Shown one piece after another: positions 35,329 through 42,515 of a DNA stretch of 64,000 nucleotides. A model generated the notes under the pieces. The model saw only the letters and a list, made by a program, of their open reading frames with translations. It was not told where the DNA came from and made no database searches. This stretch comes from JAGNNV01 sp031412915 (GTDB lineage Bacteria > Acidobacteriota > Vicinamibacteria > Fen-336 > JAGNNV01), in contig JANODX010000062.1 in assembly GCA_031412915.1 (NCBI GenBank), positions 1 through 64,000 of the forward strand, written 5' to 3'. Made by a program: the position numbers and the translations under genes. Positions within the stretch are counted from its first letter, which is position 1, and each line of letters begins with the position of its first letter.

Positions 35329-35893
35329 GCCCATTCTCGGTTTCCCGAACCAGCTCACGATCCTGAGGATGATCTGCGCCCCCGTCTTTGTGGCTTTGAC
35401 CCTCGACGGCCATCTCCCGGAAGCGGTTGCGGTGTTCGTTCTGGGGGCGATCACGGACGCGTTCGACGGCCTGATCGCCAGGTTCTACAAGCAGCGGACC
35501 GTCCTGGGTGCGATCCTCGACCCGCTCGCCGACAAGATGCTTCTCGGCTCCGCCTTCGTGGCCCTGTCGTTCGCGGATGCGGTTCGCGTCCACATCCCGA
35601 AGTGGCTGACCGTGCTCGTCCTCTCCCGCGATGCCATCATCGTCGTGAGTTCCCTGGCCATAGCCTTTGTCTCGAGCCGGCGAGGTTTCGCGCCGAGTCG
35701 CCTGGGAAAGGCGAGTACCGCCGCGCAGATGATCTGTGTCGCACTCGCCTTCACCGCCAACCTCATGGTTTTCCCGAAGCCTCTTCTCGAAATCGTCTTC
35801 GCCGCCACCGGCGCCCTGACCGTGGGGTCGGGCCTCCACTACCTCTATCGCGCGTCGTCCCGGCGGTTCGTGGAGATCGAGCATGATTCCTAA
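35321..35893 (+). CDS. CDP-alcohol phosphatidyltransferase (PgsA-like)
   Basis: A 190-residue polytopic enzyme. The complete family motif D46-x2-D49-G50-x2-A-R-x8-G63-x3-D67-x3-D71 is visible (TDAFDGLIAR, then GAILDPLADK). The N-terminal LGFPNQLTILRM is typical of phosphatidylglycerophosphate synthases, so transfer of phosphatidyl from CDP-diacylglycerol to glycerol-3-phosphate is the best guess. Other alcohol acceptors are possible. The start overlaps the sensor gene by 8 bp and the end overlaps the transporter by 11 bp. Confidence 0.85.
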   Translation: MSEPILGFPNQLTILRMICAPVFVALTLDGHLPEAVAVFVLGAITDAFDGLIARFYKQRTVLGAILDPLADKMLLGSAFVALSFADAVRVHIPKWLTVLVLSRDAIIVVSSLAIAFVSSRRGFAPSRLGKASTAAQMICVALAFTANLMVFPKPLLEIVFAATGALTVGSGLHYLYRASSRRFVEIEHDS

Positions 35894-37037
35894 GGACGCC
35901 CCGCCCTGGGTGCGAATGCTCGCCGCCGCTCTGGCCGTTCTTCTGTTGCTCTATGTCTTCGTTCAGATGCTCGCGGGGCTGACGCCTTTCCTGACCGCCT
36001 TCGCCATCGCCTATTTCCTGAATCCTTCTTTGAACCGGTTCGAAGCGCGGGTGACTCCGCTTCTCGGCCGGGTGCCCTGGGTGGGAAGGAAACTGGACCC
36101 GCGGGCCCTGGCCGTGCTCCTCACCCTCTCGAGCGTTGCCGCCATCGTGGTCGTCTTTCTTCTCTTTGCCGTGCCCGAATTGATCTCCCAGGTGGACCAT
36201 GCCGCCCGCAGCCTGCCCCGGATGGTTCAGAACGTAAAGACGCGGGTGGAACCGCTGCTCGAGAGAGTGAATCTGCGCTATCCCGACGAGAGCGCCCAGG
36301 TTCGCGCCGTGATCGAGGAGAAAGTGAAGGAGAAGCTCCCCGAGCTTCTGGCCCCCGTGACCCATCTTCTCCGCTTCGCGCTCACCAGCACCTTCAGTTT
36401 CTTCACCCTCTTCATTCACCTTTTCGTGATCCCGGTGTTCGCGGGATACCTGCTCTTCGACATGAACAGAATTCGGTCGGGCGTGGTTGCCTACATCCCG
36501 TCCCGAACCCGGCCCTGGCTGGTCGACCAGCTCCGTCAGGTGGACGCGCTTCTGGCCGCGTTCGTCCGCGGCCAGATCACGGTGTGCTTCATCCTGGCGG
36601 TCTTCTATGCCATCGCCCTCTCCCTGCTCGGGGTCCCTCTGGGACTGGTGGTGGGCTTCGGTATCGGCTTCTTCAACCTGGTGCCGTTCATGGCCTTCGT
36701 GGCCGGACTGCCGCTCGCCCTCGTCATCGCCTGGGCCGGCGACTGCGGGTCCAACACTCTCTTCTGGATCGTCGTCATCTTCCTTATCGGAAAATTCAGC
36801 GACATCTACGTCCTTTCTCCCAGGATCGTCGGCGAGAGTCTCGGGCTTCACTCGATCGTGGTCATCCTCGTCCTGCTTCTGGGCGGCGAGTACTTCGGCT
36901 TCCCCGGCCTCCTGCTGGCCGTCCCCGCGACCGCGGCCGCCTCGGTGTTCTGGGACGATCTGACCGCGGCCTACAAGCGAAGCCGCTTCTTCGGCGCGTA
37001 TGACGGGCCCGAGCCCCCGGAAACCGGTGCGCCCTGA
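35883..37037 (+). CDS. AI-2E family transporter (PerM/TqsA-like)
   Basis: A 384-residue membrane protein with the family pattern. Two N-terminal spans are followed by a long soluble helical insert (LPRMVQNVKTRVEPLLERVN, then VKEKLPELL) and a cluster of C-terminal spans with GVPLGLVVGFGIGFFNLVPF, VIFLIGKFSDIYVLSPRIVG and LHSIVVILVLLLGGEYFG. Members export autoinducer-2, indole or ions. The substrate here is unknown. It is coupled to its neighbours by an 11-bp upstream and a 1-bp downstream (TGATG) overlap. Confidence 0.87.
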   Translation: MIPKDAPPWVRMLAAALAVLLLLYVFVQMLAGLTPFLTAFAIAYFLNPSLNRFEARVTPLLGRVPWVGRKLDPRALAVLLTLSSVAAIVVVFLLFAVPELISQVDHAARSLPRMVQNVKTRVEPLLERVNLRYPDESAQVRAVIEEKVKEKLPELLAPVTHLLRFALTSTFSFFTLFIHLFVIPVFAGYLLFDMNRIRSGVVAYIPSRTRPWLVDQLRQVDALLAAFVRGQITVCFILAVFYAIALSLLGVPLGLVVGFGIGFFNLVPFMAFVAGLPLALVIAWAGDCGSNTLFWIVVIFLIGKFSDIYVLSPRIVGESLGLHSIVVILVLLLGGEYFGFPGLLLAVPATAAASVFWDDLTAAYKRSRFFGAYDGPEPPETGAP

Positions 37038-37636
37038 TGGCCGTCATCGCGTCGCCCCGCTACCGGCGGGAGGGCGGCAGGACCTGCATCGACATCCAGC
37101 TCAAGAACGCCGGCCAGCTCTTCGATGGCCGGGATCCCGCGCCCTTTCGCGAACGGGATCTCGATGAGGACGCGGTGGACTACATCGTCGGGGCGGTTCA
37201 GGAGTTCCCCGCCAAGGCTGAGATCAAGATCGTGTTGTGGATCTCAGGGGAGGCCACCCCTGGACTCCCGGCGGAGACTCTCGTGGAGGCGGTACGCGCG
37301 CACTTCCGCTACGAGATCGTAAGGCTGCAGCGCCGCATTCGCGAGCACGTTCGACTGGGGCAGCTGGCCCTGGCCGTGGGACTCCTGGTTCTCACCGTCT
37401 TTCTCGCTCTGGCCGAGTTGACCCAGTGGCTTCCGGCCTCGACGATGCGCCAGATTCTGCGCGAGGGCCTGGTTATTACCGCGTGGGTCGCCATGTGGCG
37501 GCCGCTGGACGTTCTCCTCTACGACTGGTGGCCGCTCGCCCGGCAGCGCCGGGTCCATTCCCGAATCCTCGAGGCGGAGGTTGCGGTGGAGCAGGGAAGC
37601 GGGGCCGACCACGGGGCAGGGGCGCAGAACGGATGA
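37037..37636 (+). CDS. hypothetical two-span membrane protein
   Basis: A 199-residue protein. The soluble N-terminal part (about 1-105) contains FDGRDPAPFRERDLDEDAVD and the acid-rich strand AEIKIVLWISGEA. Two hydrophobic segments follow (LGQLALAVGLLVLTVFLALA about 108-130, and EGLVITAWVAMWRPLDVLLY about 145-165), then a charged tail. The start ATG shares one base with the previous stop, so it is the last gene of the sensor-PgsA-AI-2E run. I do not recognise a named family, although the RDPAPFRERDL stretch looks conserved. Confidence 0.7.
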   Translation: MAVIASPRYRREGGRTCIDIQLKNAGQLFDGRDPAPFRERDLDEDAVDYIVGAVQEFPAKAEIKIVLWISGEATPGLPAETLVEAVRAHFRYEIVRLQRRIREHVRLGQLALAVGLLVLTVFLALAELTQWLPASTMRQILREGLVITAWVAMWRPLDVLLYDWWPLARQRRVHSRILEAEVAVEQGSGADHGAGAQNG

Positions 37637-37781
37637 GAGGTCCTCGCGCCGGTTGCCGACACGTCGGTTCGCTCAGGTCGATCGGGACCGTCGATTCGAG
37701 AACGTGAAGGACCCGATGACCCGCACCGGGGCGAAGACCGGTGCCCGGTTTGACGTGCGCCACGTAAGAGCCCGGAGGCAT

Positions 37782-37810
37782 TTGGCGCGTAGCCGCGCAG
37801 TAGCTACAAT
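37782..37810 (+). promoter_or_regulatory. promoter/operator of first toxin-antitoxin pair
   Basis: A -35 TTGGCG (37782-37787) and -10 TACAAT (37805-37810) are separated by 17 bp, only 6 bp before the toxin GTG, so the mRNA would be nearly leaderless. A perfect palindrome GTAGCTAC (37800-37807) overlaps the -10 and is a candidate operator for the antitoxin, as expected for BrnA-type autoregulation. Confidence 0.6.
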
Positions 37811-37816
37811 GTCGGC

Positions 37817-38113
37817 GTGCCCGACGTGCCGTTCGACTGGGACCCCCGAAAGGCCCAGCAGAATCTCGAGAAGCATCGCGTGTCCTTCGAGGAGGCCTCC
37901 ACCGTCTTCTACGACGAGCAGGCGCTGCAGATCGAGGACCCTGATGAGGCGAGCGGCGAAGACCGTTTCGTGATGATCGGGCTGAGCGCCCGGCTGCGGT
38001 TTTTGGCAGTGTGCCACTGCGTGCGGAGCGTCGGGGGCGTGATCCGAATCATCTCGGCGAGACGGGCGGTCAAGGCGGAGCAGAATCAGTATCGAGAGAG
38101 GCTAAGCAGATGA
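37817..38113 (+). CDS. brnT: BrnT-family toxin (copy 1)
   Basis: A 98-residue BrnT/RelE-fold ribonuclease toxin. The family opening is FDWDPRKAQQNLEKHRVSFE with EEASTVFYDE. The central strand is DRFVMIGLSARLRFLAVCH. The C-terminal signature is IRIISARRAVKAEQNQY, where the Arg-rich ISARRA and final Tyr are typical of the active site. Such toxins cleave RNA and halt translation until neutralised. Start GTG 37817 follows a good promoter. The stop overlaps the antitoxin ATG (ATGA). Confidence 0.88.
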   Translation: MPDVPFDWDPRKAQQNLEKHRVSFEEASTVFYDEQALQIEDPDEASGEDRFVMIGLSARLRFLAVCHCVRSVGGVIRIISARRAVKAEQNQYRERLSR

Positions 38114-38337
38114 GAAAGAAATATGACTTCTCGCAGGCTCGGAAGAATCCGTATGCAGGGCGGCTGAAGAAGCAGATCACCCTTCGCATTGATCAGCCGA
38201 CTATCCAGTTCTTCAGGGAGAGTTCGGAATCGTCGGGCATTCCCTATCAGACTTTGATCAACCTGTATCTTCGGGACTGTGCTCAACAAGGCAGGAAGCT
38301 CTCAATCGAATGGCGCGCATCCTCGCAAGGGGCGTAG
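38110..38337 (+). CDS. brnA: BrnA-family antitoxin (copy 1)
   Basis: A 75-residue ribbon-helix-helix antitoxin. The toxin-binding N-terminus is MRKKYDFSQARKNPYAGRLK. The beta strand KKQITLRID is followed by helices IQFFRESSESSGIPYQTLIN and LYLRDCAQQG. The GIPYQTLINLYLRDCA stretch is highly characteristic of the BrnA/CopG group. It should neutralise the toxin just upstream and repress the shared promoter. The gene ends exactly at the R'' side of the attC-like site that follows. Confidence 0.88.
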   Translation: MRKKYDFSQARKNPYAGRLKKQITLRIDQPTIQFFRESSESSGIPYQTLINLYLRDCAQQGRKLSIEWRASSQGA

Positions 38338-38410
38338 AACAATGCGTTGGAACCGACGAGGTCCACGCGAACGGCCTGAAGGCCCTCGCGGCTCAACGCA
38401 GGTGTTGGGC
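38334..38410 (+). other. attC-like integron recombination site 1 (77 bp)
   Basis: The right end is GTTGGGC (38404-38410), a perfect R' box (GTTRRRY). Inward, TGCGTTG (38343-38349) pairs with CAACGCA (38394-38400). An unpaired spacer of 3 versus 2 nt follows. The L box then pairs CCG-A-CG (38353-38358) with CGCGG (38387-38391), leaving A38356 bulged. The stem continues AGG/CCT to a terminal hairpin GGCCTGAAGGCC. R box, unpaired spacer, L box and bulged base are the structural marks of attC. The outermost R'' (GTAGAAC) is degenerate. Confidence 0.72.
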
Positions 38411-38438
38411 AGACGAATGTGGCGCGTAGGATGTCCCG

Positions 38439-38714
38439 GTGAAGTTTCAATGGGATCCCAAGAAAGCCACGAGGAATCTGGCGCGGCACGGCGTGTCCTT
38501 CAAAGAGGCATCCACGGTGTTTGGTGACCCTTTGGCATCTACAATCCCGGATCCGGACCACTCCGTCGAAGAACTTCGATTCCTCACTATGGGTCGCTCC
38601 GCTGCGGGTCGGCTTATCGTGGTTTCACACACTGAACGCGGAGAGGACACTCGAATCATTGGCGCAAGGCCTGGGACACGAGCCGAAAAGAAGAGATATG
38701 AGCAAGATTCATAA
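38439..38714 (+). CDS. brnT: BrnT-family toxin (copy 2)
   Basis: A 91-residue paralogue of the toxin at 37817, sharing KFQWDPKKATRNLARHGVSF, EASTVFGDPLAST, the RFLTMGRSAAGRLIVVSHTE strand and the C-terminal TRIIGARPGTRAEKKRYE. Here ISARRA has become IGARPGTRAEKKRY, so the second Arg of the usual pair is replaced. The two toxins are only moderately similar, so this is not a recent tandem duplication. Start GTG 38439. The antitoxin start lies 17 bp inside its 3' end. Confidence 0.85.
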   Translation: MKFQWDPKKATRNLARHGVSFKEASTVFGDPLASTIPDPDHSVEELRFLTMGRSAAGRLIVVSHTERGEDTRIIGARPGTRAEKKRYEQDS

Positions 38715-38970
38715 GGAAGCTGTCAACGAAATGCGCCCCGAGTACAACTTCAGCGGTGGAGTGCGGGGCAAATACCTTGAGCGGTACAAAGCCAGCTCGA
38801 ACATCGTCGTCTTGGACCCCGACGTGTCCTTGGCGTTTCCGAATGCGGCGGCGGTCAACGAAGCGTTGCGGGTCCTCGTTGGAATAGCGGGCAAGGTCCC
38901 CACGCTGCCCAACAATCGGATGCAACGGACGAGCGCGCGTTCCGCGACGAAGGTGCGCGCTCGCCGCTGA
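38698..38970 (+). CDS. antitoxin partner of BrnT copy 2
   Basis: A 90-residue protein beginning MSKIHKEAVNEMRPEYNFSG. It then has GVRGKYLERYKASSNIVVLD and PDVSLAFPNAAAVNEALRVL. This is the PEYDFS-GVRGKY antitoxin type, distinct from the BrnA of copy 1 but also found beside BrnT toxins. The last 20 residues (from PNNRMQRTSARS) are encoded by the attC-like site itself, so the natural protein probably read through the recombination site after a cassette change. It overlaps the toxin gene by 17 bp. Confidence 0.8.
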   Translation: MSKIHKEAVNEMRPEYNFSGGVRGKYLERYKASSNIVVLDPDVSLAFPNAAAVNEALRVLVGIAGKVPTLPNNRMQRTSARSATKVRARR

Positions 38971-38983
38971 CCCAGTGTTATGC
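38907..38983 (+). other. attC-like integron recombination site 2 (77 bp)
   Basis: R'' is GCCCAAC (38907-38913, perfect RYYYAAC) and R' is GTTATGC (38977-38983). The L box pairs CGG-A-CG (38926-38931) with CGCCG (38962-38966), leaving A38929 bulged. The stem then extends AGCGCGC/GCGCGCT, so the site folds into a long hairpin with the attC layout. Length and bulge position equal those of site 1. It overlaps both the 3' end of the antitoxin gene and the proposed start of the DUF1801 gene. Confidence 0.72.
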
Positions 38984-39436
38984 GGGCAGTCGGCGACAGA
39001 GTGGGTTCGCTTCTCCGGTGCTGTGCGGCGGGATCCGGCCGTTCGGGCGTGGCTCGATGCCGAGCCGGAGCATCTGCGTCAGATTGCGCGCCGGTGGTTC
39101 GAATGTATGAGGACATGCGGCGACGACGTCCGAGAGGTGATGCATGATGGCTGCCCCACGGCCTGTGTCAAGGATGCAGGCTTCGGCTACGTCAACTCGT
39201 TCAGGGGTCATGTCAACGTGGGGTTCTTTCGAGGCTCGACACTGCCAGATCCCGTCGGTCTGCTGCAGGGAACCGGAAAACTCGGTCGTCATGTGAAGCT
39301 CAAGCCAGGCACTCCCTTGGACTCCTCGGCGCTGGAAGCCCTCACCACAGAGTCCTATCGGAACATCAAAGCATGTCTCCGAGCCGAAGAAGGCGTTTCA
39401 GAGACGGAGGGAGCGCGGGTGCTTGCCCAGAAGTAA
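38975..39436 (+). CDS. DUF1801 (YdhG-like) domain protein
   Basis: A 153-residue protein if started at GTG 38975, which lies inside attC-like site 2. GTG 39023 (VRRDPAVRAWLDAEPEHL) is a safer internal start. The core is clearly DUF1801: CGDDVREVMHDGCPTACVKD, AGFGYVNSFRGHVNVGFF, RGSTLPDPVGLLQGTGKLGR and HVKLKPG. The structure is known for the family but the function is not. Such genes are common on mobile cassettes. The gene follows site 2 directly, as the next cassette would, but no attC-like site follows it. Confidence 0.75.
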   Translation: MLCGQSATEWVRFSGAVRRDPAVRAWLDAEPEHLRQIARRWFECMRTCGDDVREVMHDGCPTACVKDAGFGYVNSFRGHVNVGFFRGSTLPDPVGLLQGTGKLGRHVKLKPGTPLDSSALEALTTESYRNIKACLRAEEGVSETEGARVLAQK

Positions 39437-39717
39437 CGCGGGTGCCTCGTGGGGCGGCATCACGGTCGCGTGGGCTGACGGACGCCGGGGCTACCGACGC
39501 CGGCTTCACGGATGAACCGGTGAGCAGCGCCAAGGCGACGCGGGAGGCGCACATCCGTCAAGTGGCCGTGGAACTGGCGCTGGCGGGATTTCCGCCGATG
39601 CGATCCTGGCTGGCGTTACCGGGCACGCGGCTTAGTTGGTCCAACAGGATTGTTCACGCAATTGCAATAAACCTCCGTCTCAGAGTCCGGCCCCGCGGGC
39701 GGCCACAGGGGCCGCCC
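39437..39717. other. gene-poor stretch between cassette cluster and pyrC
   Basis: No recognised gene. Frames on both strands are open for short runs without any family signature. It holds a locally AT-richer block (about 39640-39680), the inverted pair TTGGTCCAA, and a hairpin against the pyrC stop. It might contain a decayed cassette, but I could not fold an attC here. Confidence 0.35.
39697..39717 (-). terminator. hairpin immediately after pyrC, possible terminator
   Basis: GGGCGGCC-ACAGG-GGCCGCCC, a perfect 8-bp stem with a 5-nt loop, lies directly against the pyrC stop codon. No T run follows on the minus strand, so a Rho-independent function is doubtful. Confidence 0.35.
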
Positions 39718-41007
39718 CTATCTTGATCTGAAGACAATCGCACCGTCGACGATGGTGGCGATGGGCCAGCCGGTCAAGGTGCGCGAGACGAAGGGCGAGT
39801 TGCGGCTCTTACCGCGGAAGGACTCCGGCTTGACCGTCCTGACCTCCGCGGGATCGAAGATCGTGATGTCCGCGGGCTGACCTTTCGCGAGGGTTCCGCC
39901 CGGCAACCCCAGGGCCTGAGCGGGACCGGCGGTCAGCAGTTGCACGAGGCGCACGAGTTCGAGCGTGCCCGTCTTGACCAGGGTGTCGTGGCACAGGGCG
40001 AATGCGGTCTCCAAACCCACAATCCCGAAAGCGGCGCAGTCGAACTCGCAGATCTTGTCGTCGGTGGTGTGGGGCGCGTGGTCGGTGGCGATGGCGTCGA
40101 TGGTGCCGTCGAGAAGCCCCGCGATGACCGCCCGTCGGTCCTCCTCTGAGCGGAGCGGAGGATTCATCTTCGTCACCGGGTCGTAGTCGTGAACGCGCAC
40201 CGCTTCGTCGGTGAGGACCAGGTGATGGGGGGTGGCCTCGGCGGTGACTCTTACCCCGCGGGCCTTGCCGCGCCGGACTGCGTCCACCGCACCCGCGGTG
40301 CTGATATGCGCGATGTGGACGTGGGATCCCGTGAACTCCGCGAGCAGAACGTCTCGTTCCACCATGATCGTCTCGGATACGCCGGGCGCGCTCGGAATTC
40401 CCATGGCTACCGAAACCAGGCCTTCATTCATCGCCCCGCCCTTGGAGAGGTCGAGGTCTTCGCAATGATCGATGACGGGCAGGCCGAAGGTGCGCGCGTA
40501 CTCGAGGGCGCGCCGCATGACCCGCGCGTTCTGGACCGGTCGCCCGTCATCGGACACCGCGATGCAGCCGGCCGCCTTCAGATCCCCGTATTCCGACAAC
40601 TCTTCGCCCAGGGAGCCGCGGGTGACCGCACCGATCGGATAGACCCGGACGATGGCTTCGCGTTTCGCGGTTTCCACGATGAAGCGGGTGGTCGAGCCCG
40701 AGTCGTTGACCGGAGTGGTGTTCGGCATGGCGCAGACCGCGGTGAAACCGCCGGCCGCCGCCGCCTGGGATCCAGTGGCGATGGTTTCCTTGTCCTCGCG
40801 TCCGGGTTCGCGAAGGTGGGTGTGGAGGTCGATGAAGCCGGGGGTCACCACACAACCGGAAGCATCGAAGACCTCGGCGCCCTTGGCCTTGATGCCGTCT
40901 CCAATCTGGGAAATCCGGCCGCCTTCGACCAGGACGTCGGCGCGCGCGTCGAGGCGTTTTGACGGGTCGATGACCCGGCCGCCGCGAATCAGAAGAGCTT
41001 GGGGCAT
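39718..41007 (-). CDS. pyrC: dihydroorotase
   Basis: A 429-residue amidohydrolase of the class I type. Metal site FIDLHTHLREPGRED (HxH), then MPNTTPVNDSG, the second-shell HIAHISTAG, substrate region TKMNPPLRSEEDRRA and the catalytic ATDHAPHT. It cyclises carbamoyl-aspartate to dihydroorotate in pyrimidine synthesis. It is the last gene of the leftward csaA-pyrR-pyrB-pyrC operon, 21 bp after pyrB. The pyrBC arrangement suits the class I DHOase-ATCase complex. Confidence 0.95.
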   Translation of the reverse strand: MPQALLIRGGRVIDPSKRLDARADVLVEGGRISQIGDGIKAKGAEVFDASGCVVTPGFIDLHTHLREPGREDKETIATGSQAAAAGGFTAVCAMPNTTPVNDSGSTTRFIVETAKREAIVRVYPIGAVTRGSLGEELSEYGDLKAAGCIAVSDDGRPVQNARVMRRALEYARTFGLPVIDHCEDLDLSKGGAMNEGLVSVAMGIPSAPGVSETIMVERDVLLAEFTGSHVHIAHISTAGAVDAVRRGKARGVRVTAEATPHHLVLTDEAVRVHDYDPVTKMNPPLRSEEDRRAVIAGLLDGTIDAIATDHAPHTTDDKICEFDCAAFGIVGLETAFALCHDTLVKTGTLELVRLVQLLTAGPAQALGLPGGTLAKGQPADITIFDPAEVRTVKPESFRGKSRNSPFVSRTLTGWPIATIVDGAIVFRSR

Positions 41008-41028
41008 GAGTCTCCTTGATTGAAGCCG

Positions 41029-41955
41029 CTATTCACGGCCGCCTCCGAGCAGGAGGTAGAGCACGGCCATGCGCACGGCCACCCCGTTGGTGACCTGATC
41101 GAGGATGAGGGACGACTTGGAGTCGGCCACGTCGCTCGCGATTTCGACTCCGCGGTTTATCGGTCCGGGATGAAGCACCACCACGTCCTTCTTCGCGTTC
41201 TTGAGCCGTTCCAGAGTGAGACCGTACTGGGCGTGATACTCCCTCGTGGTGGAAATGAAGGCGCTGGTCATCCTCTCCTGCTGGAGGCGGAGCATCATGA
41301 CCACGTCCGCGCCCTCGATCGCTTCGTCGAGCCGCCAGCTCAACGTCGCGAGGGCGGAAAACGCCTGGGGCAGGAGAGTCGGAGGGGCGCACAAAGTCAC
41401 CTCGGCCCCCATTCTCGTGAGCAGGTGAAGATTGGACCGGGCCACTCGTGAGTGAAGAACATCGCCCACGATGGCCACCTTGAGGCCTTTGATCCGGCCC
41501 TTGGCCTGTCGCAGCGTGAAGGCGTCGAGCAGGGCCTGGGTCGGATGCTCGTGGGCGCCATCGCCCGCGTTCACGATGCGCGAATTGCAGCTTCGGGCCA
41601 GGAAATTCGCGGCCCCCGCGGAGGAGTGGCGGACCACGATCACGTCCGGGGTCATGGCTTCGAGGTTCTTCACGGTGTCGAGAAGGCTCTCGCCCTTCGA
41701 GACGCTCGAACCGAGGGCCTGGATCGACAGGGAATCGGCGGAGAGAATCCGTTCCGCCATCTCGAAAGAGGCCCGGGTCCGGGTCGAGGCCTCCATGAAC
41801 AGATTCACCACCGTGCGTCCGCGCAGGGTCGGCACCTTCTTGATCGGCCGGTCCATGATCTCGCGCATCTGGACCGCGGTGTCCAGGATCAGTGTGATCT
41901 CGTCGACCGACAACGGTTCAATGCCGAGAAGATGCTTTCTGGTCCACTCGGTCAT
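41029..41955 (-). CDS. pyrB: aspartate carbamoyltransferase catalytic subunit
   Basis: A 308-residue enzyme. The carbamoyl-phosphate site is STRTRASFEMAERILSAD. HPTQALLDAFTLRQ and LHSRVARSNLHLLTRMG follow, and HPGPINRGVEIASDVADS is near the C-terminus. It condenses aspartate with carbamoyl phosphate, the committed step of pyrimidine synthesis. No pyrI regulatory chain is present. Its ATG overlaps the pyrR stop (ATGA). Confidence 0.96.
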   Translation of the reverse strand: MTEWTRKHLLGIEPLSVDEITLILDTAVQMREIMDRPIKKVPTLRGRTVVNLFMEASTRTRASFEMAERILSADSLSIQALGSSVSKGESLLDTVKNLEAMTPDVIVVRHSSAGAANFLARSCNSRIVNAGDGAHEHPTQALLDAFTLRQAKGRIKGLKVAIVGDVLHSRVARSNLHLLTRMGAEVTLCAPPTLLPQAFSALATLSWRLDEAIEGADVVMMLRLQQERMTSAFISTTREYHAQYGLTLERLKNAKKDVVVLHPGPINRGVEIASDVADSKSSLILDQVTNGVAVRMAVLYLLLGGGRE

Positions 41956-42515
41956 CGCTTCACCAGGACCACTTCATCCCTGCCGTCGATTTCGACGAGG
42001 CGGACGTCGACCATGTCTCCGCGCGCGGTCTTGACGGTCTTGCCGACGTAATCGGCCTGGATCGGAAGTTCGCGGTGGCCGCGGTCGATGAGGACCGCCA
42101 AAGCGATTCGCGCGGGCCGGCCGAAGTCCACGAGTTCGTCGAGGGCGGCCCGGATCGTCCGGCCGGTGAAAAGAACGTCGTCGACCAGAATGACGGTGCG
42201 GCCGTCGATCGAAAAGGGAATGTTGGTCGCCTTCAGGACCGGCCGGGTGCCGACGGTGGACAGATCGTCGCGGTAGAGGGTGATGTCGAGCGAGCCGACA
42301 TCGATCTTCTTGCCCGTGCTCGAACCGAGGGCGATAGCCAGACGCGCGGCCAGGGGCACGCCGCGGCTCTGGATTCCCACTATGGCGATACTGGTCGCGG
42401 TTCGCTGATCCGCCCGGATGGCCTTCGCCATGGATGCGATCGCGGCTCCGAGCGAACGGCCGCTGAGCACCTGCGTTTCCTTTGCGGCCCTGCGGCCCGG
42501 GATCGCGGCCTTCAC
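41952..42515 (-). CDS. pyrR: bifunctional pyr regulatory protein / uracil phosphoribosyltransferase
   Basis: A 187-residue type I PRTase with the PRPP loop RTVILVDDVLFTGRTIRAAL and the PyrR-typical IAIVGIQSRGVPLAARLA, DITLYRDDLS and DRGHRELPIQADYVGKTV. In other bacteria PyrR binds pyr mRNA in response to UMP and PRPP. I could not identify a clear PyrR-binding hairpin in the leader, so RNA control here is inferred. Start GTG 42515 overlaps the csaA stop (GTGA), and the stop overlaps pyrB. Confidence 0.93.
   Translation of the reverse strand: MKAAIPGRRAAKETQVLSGRSLGAAIASMAKAIRADQRTATSIAIVGIQSRGVPLAARLAIALGSSTGKKIDVGSLDITLYRDDLSTVGTRPVLKATNIPFSIDGRTVILVDDVLFTGRTIRAALDELVDFGRPARIALAVLIDRGHRELPIQADYVGKTVKTARGDMVDVRLVEIDGRDEVVLVKR

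Noticed and set aside
37637..37816. Integron integrase or attI before the first toxin
   Set aside because: The gap is 180 bp and no tyrosine-recombinase frame or attI-like array of binding sites is visible.
39437..39717. A third attC-like site after the DUF1801 gene
   Set aside because: No GTTRRRY paired with RYYYAAC around an L box with a bulged base could be found. The TTGGTCCAA inverted pair lacks the rest of the fold.
39366..39726. Small open frames on both strands overlapping the end of the DUF1801 gene
   Set aside because: They are low-complexity, lack family motifs and ribosome-binding sites, and overlap the supported gene.
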